Positions 51,283 to 57,514 of a DNA stretch of 64,000 nt are shown in pieces. Source of the DNA: Micromonospora craniellae (GTDB taxonomy: Bacteria > Actinomycetota > Actinomycetes > Mycobacteriales > Micromonosporaceae); assembly GCF_014764405.1 (NCBI RefSeq), contig NZ_CP061725.1:4340001-4404000 (forward strand). Direction: 5' to 3'. The position numbers and the translations under genes are program-made. Positions within the stretch are counted from its first letter, which is position 1. Every line of letters begins with the position of its first letter. The notes beneath the pieces are model-generated. The model saw only the letters and a program-made list of their open reading frames with translations, did not search any database and was not told the origin of the DNA.

Positions 51283-52200
51283 GTGACGACGCTGCCCGAC
51301 CGCCGCCTGTTGCTGGTCCACGCGCACCCCGACGACGAGTCCATCGGCACCGGTTCGACCATGGCGCACTACGCCGCCACCGGGGCCCACGTCACCCTGG
51401 TCACCTGCACACTCGGCGAGGAGGGCGAGATCCACGTGCCGGAGTTGGCCGGGCTCGCCGCCGCCGAGGCCGACCAGCTCGGCGGGTACCGGATCGCCGA
51501 GCTGGCCGCCGCCTGCGCCGAGCTGGGCGTGACCGACCACCGGTTCCTCGGCGGCGCCGGACGCTACCGCGACTCGGGCATGATGGGCCTTTCCACCAAC
51601 GACCACCCGCGCGCCTTCTGGCAGGCCGACCTGGACGAGGCCGCCGGACACCTGCTGCAGGTGATCCGGGAGGTACGCCCGCAGGTGGTGATCACCTACG
51701 ACGGGAACGGCTTCTACGGCCACCCCGACCACATCCAGGCGCACCGGGTGGCGATGCGGGCCGTCGAGCTGGCCGCCGCCGAGGGGATCGCCCCGGCGAA
51801 GGTCTACTGGACGGCGATGCCGCAGAGCGTCCTGGAGGCCGGGATGACGCACTTCGAGGAGTCGACGGACAACCCCTTCGCCGGCATCGCCCACGCCACT
51901 GACCTGCCATTCTGCACGCCCGACAGGGACATCGCGGCGCGGGTCGACGCGACCGAGCAGCACGCCGCGAAGGAGGCGGCGATGCGGGCGCACGCCACCC
52001 AGATCCCGGCCACCTCGTGGCTCTATTCGATCGCCGGCAACTTCGGCGCCGAGTTCATGGGCGTGGAGTACTTCACCCTCGCGGTGGGTGCCAAGGGGCC
52101 GGGCAGCGGCCCGTACGGCTGGGAGTCGGATCTGTTCGCCGGGCTGGAGACCGCCGACGACCCGGATCGCACACCGGTCGGTACGGCCGGTCTCCGGTGA
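51283..52200 (+). CDS. mshB: Mycothiol-pathway GlcNAc-inositol deacetylase
   Basis: A PIG-L/LmbE-type zinc deacetylase that removes acetate from GlcNAc-Ins to give GlcN-Ins, the third step of mycothiol synthesis. Signatures are LLVHAHPDDESIGTGSTMAHYAATGAHVTLVTCTLGEEGE (AHPDDE zinc/acid-base motif, ~residues 12-20), the DGNGFYGHPDHIQAHRVAMRAVEL histidine motif, and family-specific GMMGLSTNDHPRAFWQADLDEAAGHL. The 305-residue length is right. Start: GTG at 51283 gives MTTLPDRRLLLVHAHPDDES, the usual actinobacterial N-terminus; a GTG at 51274 would add three residues. It overlaps the next gene by GTGA. Its presence confirms an actinomycete. Confidence 0.94.
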   Translation: MTTLPDRRLLLVHAHPDDESIGTGSTMAHYAATGAHVTLVTCTLGEEGEIHVPELAGLAAAEADQLGGYRIAELAAACAELGVTDHRFLGGAGRYRDSGMMGLSTNDHPRAFWQADLDEAAGHLLQVIREVRPQVVITYDGNGFYGHPDHIQAHRVAMRAVELAAAEGIAPAKVYWTAMPQSVLEAGMTHFEESTDNPFAGIAHATDLPFCTPDRDIAARVDATEQHAAKEAAMRAHATQIPATSWLYSIAGNFGAEFMGVEYFTLAVGAKGPGSGPYGWESDLFAGLETADDPDRTPVGTAGLR

Positions 52201-52652
52201 CCGTGCCCGCCGCGATGTCGGTCGCCCCGCCGGAACACCAGTCGCCACCGCCCGCGCGGGCCTGGCGGCGGCCGGTCGACATCGGCCTGCGGGCGCTCGG
52301 CGGGCTGGTCGCCCTGGTCGCCGGGGCGGTGACGGCGGTGCTGGAGCTGCTGCTCGCCCCGCTGCGGGTCGGCGGGTACCTGGTCGGGGTGGCGGTGCTG
52401 GTGGCCGTGCTCGCGAACATCGTGCTGAGCTGGTTCGCCATGGAGACGGTGGGGTCCCGGTGGGCGGTGGTGTTGCCGGCGCTGCCGTGGGTCGTGATCA
52501 TGGTGGCTGCCGCCGACCGGACCACCGAGGGCGACGTGCTGCTGATCGGCAACTGGGTGGGGCTCCTGGTGGTGGTGGCCGGTTCGATGACCTTCGCGGT
52601 GATGGCGTTCCGGTCGATCCTCGCGCCGAACCCGCCGTCCAGGCGGTACTGA
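52197..52652 (+). CDS. Hypothetical membrane protein, four helices
   Basis: A 151-residue protein, not recognised. After a Pro/Ala-rich cytoplasmic start it has four predicted membrane helices (IGLRALGGLVALVAGAVTAVLELLL, GGYLVGVAVLVAVLANIVLSWFA, WAVVLPALPWVVIMVAA, IGNWVGLLVVVAGSMTFAVMAFRSIL). The GTG overlaps the mshB stop by GTGA, so it is co-translated with mshB. In many actinomycetes small membrane genes follow mshB; their role is unknown. The start codon was chosen from the overlap. Confidence 0.8.
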   Translation: MTVPAAMSVAPPEHQSPPPARAWRRPVDIGLRALGGLVALVAGAVTAVLELLLAPLRVGGYLVGVAVLVAVLANIVLSWFAMETVGSRWAVVLPALPWVVIMVAAADRTTEGDVLLIGNWVGLLVVVAGSMTFAVMAFRSILAPNPPSRRY

Positions 52653-52730
52653 CGCCACGCCGTCTCGGGTGATAGACATTCCTGCCAGGAGGCCCGCCAC
52701 CGGGGCGGGCGGTACGGCGGGAGGCGTGCG

Positions 52731-53195
52731 ATGGGGCAGCGGTGGCGCGCGATCGGAATGCTCGCGATCGCGTTGTTCGCGGTCAACGTGGTCGCCCGAC
52801 TGGTGATCCGGTTCGGCTTCGACGGTGACGAGGCCGCCGCCGACCGGGTGACCCTCGGGATGTTCGCGGTGATCGGGTTGATCCTGGCCGGGGTCGCCTA
52901 CTCCTGGGGCCGGTCGCGTCCGGTGGCCCAGTGGGGCGCCGAGGTGGCCGGTGCGATCGGCATCGCGCTCGCGCTGACCATGTTCGTCGGACCGCTGCTG
53001 GTCGGCCGCAGCCCGTTCGCCGACGGCAGCGCCACGTTCTTCTGGCAGGTCGTGCTCTACCTCGGCGCGACCACCGTCGGCACGATCCTCGGCTACCTGG
53101 TGCTCACCACGCTGGGCCGCGACCACCGCTCGCAGAGCCTCCAGGAGTACGCCGAGAGCGGCGCCGCCAAGCCGCGCCGCAACGTGCGTCGCTGA
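52731..53195 (+). CDS. Hypothetical membrane protein
   Basis: A 154-residue integral membrane protein of unknown family. Helices: MLAIALFAVNVVARLVIRFGF, LGMFAVIGLILAGVAYSWG, AGAIGIALALTMFVGPLLVG and FFWQVVLYLGATTVGTILGYLVLTTLG, with a short cytoplasmic C-terminal tail rich in basic residues (GRDHRSQSLQEYAESGAAKPRRNVRR). The GGGAGGCGTGCG ribosome-binding region precedes the ATG. It may be co-transcribed with mshB and 52197-52652, giving an operon of three membrane-linked genes; function is unknown. Confidence 0.8.
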   Translation: MGQRWRAIGMLAIALFAVNVVARLVIRFGFDGDEAAADRVTLGMFAVIGLILAGVAYSWGRSRPVAQWGAEVAGAIGIALALTMFVGPLLVGRSPFADGSATFFWQVVLYLGATTVGTILGYLVLTTLGRDHRSQSLQEYAESGAAKPRRNVRR

Positions 53196-53223
53196 CCGGG
53201 TACGCCCGGCACGGGTCGCGCCG

Positions 53224-54198
53224 TCAGCTCGGGGCGACCCGGCTCCGGTAGGTGTGGTGGGTGGTGAAGCCCAGCGTGCGGTAGAGCGTCACGGCGGGCG
53301 CGTTGCGCTGCTCGACCTGGAGGAAGACGTCGGTGGCGCCGGCCCTGCCGGCCCACCCGGCGAGCGCGCCGATCACGGCGACGGCCACCCCTGCGCGGCG
53401 GGCCTCGGGCAGCACCTCGATCAGGGACAGACCCAGCCAGCGACCCGCGCCGGTGACCGTGCCCCGACCGACCCCGACCAGCGTGTCCCCGTCGTACGCG
53501 TGCGCGAAGCGGACCTGTCCGACGGCGGTGAGCACGTGCCGGGCCGCGTCCGGTAGCCCGCCCTTGCGGCCGACGGTCACCGTGAGCCAGTCCTCCGACG
53601 GCGCGGCGGTCAGCTCGACGGCGGGTGCGGCGGCCGTGGCCGCGCGGGCCACCCGGCCGCCGGGTGCGGTGAGGTCGGCCAGCGGCACGGTCTGCACCAG
53701 CACCAGTGGGCGGCTGTCCCAGCCGCGCAGGTCGAGTTCGGCGCCGACCGGGGCGGCCAGCGGCAACGGCGTGTTGACGATCGCCGGCCGGCCCCGTTCG
53801 GCGTACCAGCGTTCGACCGCGTCGAGTGCGGCCGGCAGCGGACGGTCGGGGTCGCCGACCGGCAGCGCGGAGTTGGCCCGACCGGTCCAGCCGTCGGCGG
53901 AGCGCAGCAGCCAGTCGCCGAGCCGACCCCGGACGGGCGCCGGCCACGCCTCTTCGGCGGCGAGTTCCAGCTCGACCACGGCGTCGGCGGTGGGCCGGCG
54001 GGTCGGCGGGACCCGTTTGGCGCGGTGCACCTCGGCGATCGGCACGCGCAGCCGACCCTGCCGGGTGGTCATCTCCAGATGGGTCTCGGTCAGCTCGACC
54101 AGCTCGCCGAGGGCGTCGGAGAACACCGGCCGACCGGCGCGTGAGCCCACGATCCGCCGGACCACGATCCGGTGTCCCACATCCTGCTCTTGGAGCAC
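53224..54198 (-). CDS. GNAT-family N-acetyltransferase with N-terminal extension
   Basis: A 324-residue protein. The C-terminal ~140 residues are a GNAT fold (DWLTVTVGRKGG..., RFAHAYDGDTLVGVGRGTVTGAGRWLGLSLIEVLPEARRAGVAVAVIGALAGWAGRAGATDVFLQVEQRNAPAVTLYRTLGFTTHHTYRSR), with the acetyl-CoA-binding region in LPEARRAGVAVAVIGAL and the C-terminal beta strand with NAPAVTLYRTLGF. The N-terminal ~180 residues are a second, more diverged domain that may also be GNAT-like, so the protein could be a two-GNAT-domain type. Substrate unknown. Its start is divergent from fdxA. Confidence 0.85.
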   Translation of the reverse strand: MLQEQDVGHRIVVRRIVGSRAGRPVFSDALGELVELTETHLEMTTRQGRLRVPIAEVHRAKRVPPTRRPTADAVVELELAAEEAWPAPVRGRLGDWLLRSADGWTGRANSALPVGDPDRPLPAALDAVERWYAERGRPAIVNTPLPLAAPVGAELDLRGWDSRPLVLVQTVPLADLTAPGGRVARAATAAAPAVELTAAPSEDWLTVTVGRKGGLPDAARHVLTAVGQVRFAHAYDGDTLVGVGRGTVTGAGRWLGLSLIEVLPEARRAGVAVAVIGALAGWAGRAGATDVFLQVEQRNAPAVTLYRTLGFTTHHTYRSRVAPS

Positions 54199-54277
54199 GA
54201 TCGACCTCCTCCCTGGCGAGATACTAGGCTCTTACCGTCGCGGGTGATCGCGACGAGTCTTGCGGAGGAGAAGACCG

Positions 54278-54604
54278 GTGACCTACATCATCGCCGAGCC
54301 GTGCGTGGATGTGCTCGACAAGGCATGCATCGAGGAGTGCCCGGTCGACTGCATTTACGAGGGCAACCGGATGCTCTACATCCACCCCGACGAGTGTGTC
54401 GACTGTGGTGCCTGTGAGCCTGTGTGCCCGGTCGAGGCGATCTTCTACGAGGACGACGTCCCCGAGCAGTGGAAGGACTACACCGGCGCCAACTACGAGT
54501 TCTTCGAGGACCTGGGCTCGCCCGGGGGCGCCTCCAAGATCGGCAAGGTGGAGAAGGACGCGACCTTCGTCGCCGCGCAGCCGCCGCGCGGCGAGGGACA
54601 CTGA
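54278..54604 (+). CDS. fdxA: 7Fe ferredoxin
   Basis: A 108-residue bacterial ferredoxin with a [3Fe-4S] and a [4Fe-4S] cluster: CVDVLDKACIEECPVDCIYEG and CVDCGACEPVCPVEAIF, then the typical tail EDDVPEQWKDYTGANYEFFEDLGSPGGASKIGKVEKDATFVAAQPP. This is the FdxA class found next to dapC in many actinobacteria, where it probably donates electrons to P450s or other oxygenases. Start GTG at 54278 with a GGAGGAG ribosome-binding site. The coding sequence ends in CACTGA; the next gene appears to begin at the CTG that overlaps this stop. Confidence 0.95.
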   Translation: MTYIIAEPCVDVLDKACIEECPVDCIYEGNRMLYIHPDECVDCGACEPVCPVEAIFYEDDVPEQWKDYTGANYEFFEDLGSPGGASKIGKVEKDATFVAAQPPRGEGH

Positions 54605-55710
54605 ACGCCCCCGCGCCGGTCTCGGCGCGGCTGCCCGAGTTCACCTGGGACACGCTGGACGCTGCGGCGACCCTGGCCGCGGCGCATCCGGACGGCCTGA
54701 TCAACCTCTCCATGGGTACGCCGGTCGATCCGGTGCCGGAGGTGATCCGGCGTGCCCTGGCCGATGCGTCGGACGCACCGGGGTACCCGCTCACCGCCGG
54801 TACCCCGGCCCTGCGTGCGGCGATCACGGCCTGGGTGGCCCGGTCCTGCGGTGCCGACGTCGACGGGTTCGGGGTGCTGCCGACGATCGGGTCGAAGGAG
54901 CTGGTCGCCTGGTTGCCGACCCTGCTGGGGGTGGGGCCGGGTGACGTCGTGGTGGTGCCGTCGGTGGCCTACCCCACCTACGAGGACGGGGCCCGGCTGG
55001 CCGGGGCCACCACGGTCCGCGCCGACTCGCTGACCGCGGTCGGTCCGACCTCCCGGGTGCGCCTGGTCTGGGTCAACTCGCCGGGCAACCCGACCGGTCG
55101 GGTGCTGCCCGCCGCCCACCTGCGCAAGGTGGTGGACTGGGCGCGGGAGCGTGGCGCGGTGGTCGCCAGCGACGAGTGCTACCTGCCGCTGGGCTGGGAC
55201 GCCGAGCCGGTCTCGGTGCTCTCGCCGGAGGTCTGTGGCGGTTCGTACGACTCGGTGCTGGCCGTGCACTCGCTCTCCAAGCGGTCCAACCTCGCCGGGT
55301 ACCGGGCGGGTTTCGTGGCCGGCGCCCCCGCCCTGGTGGCTGAGCTTCTCAAGATCCGCAAGCACGCGGGGATGATCGTGCCCAAGCCGGTGCAGGCGGC
55401 GATGGTGGCCGCGCTGCACGACGAGGAGCACGCCACCGTGCAGCGGGAGCGTTACCGGGCGCGTCGGGAGGTCCTGCGGGCCGCGTTCACCGGGGCCGGG
55501 TTCACCGTCACGCACTCCGAGGCGGGGCTCTACCTGTGGTTGACCCGGGGCGAGGACTGCTGGGACACGGTCGACTGGCTGGCTCGGCGCGGCATCCTGG
55601 TCGCCGCCGGTGACTTCTACGGACCCACCGCCGGGCAGTACGTCCGGGTGGCGCTGACCGAGTCCGACGAGCGGGTCGCCGCCGTCGCCACCCGCCTCGC
55701 CGGACCCTGA
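54601..55710 (+). CDS. dapC: Succinyldiaminopimelate transaminase
   Basis: A PLP-dependent class I/II aminotransferase that makes N-succinyl-L,L-DAP from N-succinyl-2-amino-6-ketopimelate in lysine/peptidoglycan synthesis. Signatures are FTWDTLDAAATLAAAHPDGLINLSMGTPVDPVP, VNSPGNPTGRVLP, ASDECYLPLGW, VLAVHSLSKRSNLAGYRAG (PLP lysine in LSKRSN) and EAGLYLWLTRGEDCW. The conserved N-terminal sequence forces the start to lie at or before VSARLPEF; the only start-like codon there is CTG at 54601, whose TG is shared with the fdxA stop (CTGA). A CTG start is rare and worth confirming. Neighbours: fdxA and tyrA; dapD and dapE lie about 5 kb downstream. Confidence 0.88.
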   Translation: MNAPAPVSARLPEFTWDTLDAAATLAAAHPDGLINLSMGTPVDPVPEVIRRALADASDAPGYPLTAGTPALRAAITAWVARSCGADVDGFGVLPTIGSKELVAWLPTLLGVGPGDVVVVPSVAYPTYEDGARLAGATTVRADSLTAVGPTSRVRLVWVNSPGNPTGRVLPAAHLRKVVDWARERGAVVASDECYLPLGWDAEPVSVLSPEVCGGSYDSVLAVHSLSKRSNLAGYRAGFVAGAPALVAELLKIRKHAGMIVPKPVQAAMVAALHDEEHATVQRERYRARREVLRAAFTGAGFTVTHSEAGLYLWLTRGEDCWDTVDWLARRGILVAAGDFYGPTAGQYVRVALTESDERVAAVATRLAGP

Positions 55711-56702
55711 TGCGGGCGGCGGTGCTCGGCACCGGCCTGATCGGCGGTTCGGTGCTGCTCCGGCTGCACGCGGCCGGGCTGGACGTGACGGGCTGGGATC
55801 CGGACGACGCGACCCGTCGCCAGGCCCGGCTGGCCGGCGTACCCACTGCGGAGCGGCTGGCCGACGCGGTGGCCGGCCGGGACGTGGTCTTCCTCGGCGG
55901 GCCGCTGCCGACCCTGCCGGCGACCCTGGTCAAGGTGGCCGCGGCGACCGCCCCGGACTGCCTGCTCACCGACGTGGGCAGCACCAAGGCCGAGCTGGCC
56001 GCCTTCGCCGCCGCCCGGGGCCTGACCCACCGGTTCGTGCCCGGCCATCCGATGGCCGGCACCGACCGGGCCGGTCTCGGCGCGGCCCGGCCGGAGCTGT
56101 TCGCCGGCGCCGCCTGGGTGCTCTGTCCCGCGCCGGACGGGTTGGTCGCGTTCCGCCGGCTGGCCGCCCTGGTCACCGAGGTGATCGGAGCCCGGGTCGT
56201 GCCGATGGCGGCGGACCGGCACGACGCCGTGGCCGCGCTCTCCTCGCACGTGCCGCACCTGCTCGCCGGTGCCCTGGCCGGGGCGGCCCAGCGCTCGCCG
56301 CTGCGCGACGCCGTGCTCACCCTGGCCGCCGGCAGCTTCCGCGACGGCACCCGGGTCGCCGGCACCCCGGCCCCGCGCACCGCGAACATGCTGCGCGGCA
56401 ACCGCGACCAGGTGCTCGCCGCCCTGGCCGAGGTCACCGCCTATCTGGACGAGTTGGCGCACGCGCTGCGGGCCGGTGACGGCGACACGCTCACCGCCCG
56501 CTACGCCGAGGCGGGCGCCGCCCGCGTCGCGCTCGCCGGTCGGCCGTACCAGCGGACGGTCCGCCCGTTCCCGGTCGACGGCGAGGCGGCCGACGAGGTC
56601 GCCTGGCTGACCGGGCTGGGCGCGTCGGGCGGTCACCTCAGCGGGTGCCAGGTCACCGGCGAGGCGGTCTTCTACACCGCCCGGCTCCCACAGGCTGGTT
56701 GA
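55710..56702 (+). CDS. tyrA: Prephenate dehydrogenase
   Basis: NAD-dependent enzyme that converts prephenate to 4-hydroxyphenylpyruvate in tyrosine synthesis. The N-terminal Rossmann motif VLGTGLIGGSVLLRL, LTDVGSTKAELAAF, PGHPMAGTDRAGLGAARPELFAGAAWVLCP, HDAVAALSSHVPHLLAGAL and the C-terminal helical domain VAGTPAPRTANMLRGNRDQVLAAL fit the family of 330 residues. Arogenate dehydrogenase is a possible alternative specificity. It overlaps dapC by one base (TGATG), so the amino-acid genes fdxA-dapC-tyrA form one operon. Confidence 0.92.
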   Translation: MRAAVLGTGLIGGSVLLRLHAAGLDVTGWDPDDATRRQARLAGVPTAERLADAVAGRDVVFLGGPLPTLPATLVKVAAATAPDCLLTDVGSTKAELAAFAAARGLTHRFVPGHPMAGTDRAGLGAARPELFAGAAWVLCPAPDGLVAFRRLAALVTEVIGARVVPMAADRHDAVAALSSHVPHLLAGALAGAAQRSPLRDAVLTLAAGSFRDGTRVAGTPAPRTANMLRGNRDQVLAALAEVTAYLDELAHALRAGDGDTLTARYAEAGAARVALAGRPYQRTVRPFPVDGEAADEVAWLTGLGASGGHLSGCQVTGEAVFYTARLPQAG

Positions 56703-56771
56703 GGCGTCGCCGAGCCACCGGCCGGGACGCATCGGTGGGCGTGGTGAGCAAGCCGCCGCTAGGGTGAGGGC

Positions 56772-57416
56772 ATGGTGGACGGACCGGTGGTGACCGTACG
56801 CGGCGAGGCGTACCGGGAAGTCGCTCCGGAGGAGGCCCGGTTCACGGTCACCGCGCTCGCGCGCGACCGGGACCGCGAGCCCACGCTGACCCGGCTGGCC
56901 GAGCGGGCCGCCGCGGTCCGGGTGCTGCTCGACTCGTATGGGCCGACGATCGACCGCCGGGAGACCGGCGACCTGCGGGTGCGGCCCGAGACGCGGCGCT
57001 CCGGCGAGCGGGTGGTGGCCTGGCACGGCTCGGTGGTGACGACGGTGGCGGTCAGCGACTTCACCGCGCTCGGCGAGCTGATGTTGCGCCTGGCCGACCA
57101 GGACCAGGTCGCGGTCGCGGGGCCCTGGTGGTCGCTGCGGCCGGACAGCCCGGCCTTCCGGGAGGCCCGGCACGCCGCGATCGCCGATGCCCTGCTGCGC
57201 GCCCGCGAGTACGCCGAGGCACTCGACGCGCAGGTCACCGACCTGATCGAGCTAGCTGACGAGGGCGGCGGGCAGCCGATGATGGCGCGGATGGCGTTCG
57301 ACACCGGTGGGGTCGAGTCGACCACCCCGCCGGAGTTGGTGCTCGACCCGCAACCACAGTCGGTGCACGCGGCGGTGCGGGCCCGGTTCGCGATCAGCCG
57401 GCCGGTCCTGTCCTGA
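56772..57416 (+). CDS. SIMPL-domain (DUF541) protein
   Basis: A 214-residue protein with SIMPL-domain features: VTVRGEAYREVAPEEARFTVTALARDRDREPTLTRLAERAAAVRVLLDSYG and VSDFTALGELMLRLADQDQVAVAGPWWSLRPDSPAFREARHAAIADALLRAREYAEAL. The family is named for interaction with SIMPL in vertebrates; bacterial members form oligomeric shells and their role is not settled. The usual signal peptide is missing here, so the protein is probably cytoplasmic. It stands 69 bases after tyrA and overlaps a 32-codon ORF by TGATG. Confidence 0.85.
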   Translation: MVDGPVVTVRGEAYREVAPEEARFTVTALARDRDREPTLTRLAERAAAVRVLLDSYGPTIDRRETGDLRVRPETRRSGERVVAWHGSVVTTVAVSDFTALGELMLRLADQDQVAVAGPWWSLRPDSPAFREARHAAIADALLRAREYAEALDAQVTDLIELADEGGGQPMMARMAFDTGGVESTTPPELVLDPQPQSVHAAVRARFAISRPVLS

Positions 57417-57514
57417 TGACCGAGGCCCGGGTGCCGCCCGTCGACGATCTGGTGCGACGGGCCCGCAAGGGGTCGATCGACACCTTCGACCTAGCCGACC
57501 CCCCGGCGGGGTGA
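57416..57514 (+). CDS. 32-codon ORF after the SIMPL gene
   Basis: An ATG overlapping the SIMPL stop (TGATG) opens a 32-residue frame, MTEARVPPVDDLVRRARKG then SIDTFDLADPPAG, ending at 57514, inside the 3' end of the convergent large membrane-protein gene (which ends at 57491). The coupled start and coding-like composition suggest the 5' end of a gene that has been truncated by its neighbour, or a genuine tiny protein. No family recognised. Confidence 0.35.
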   Translation: MTEARVPPVDDLVRRARKGSIDTFDLADPPAG

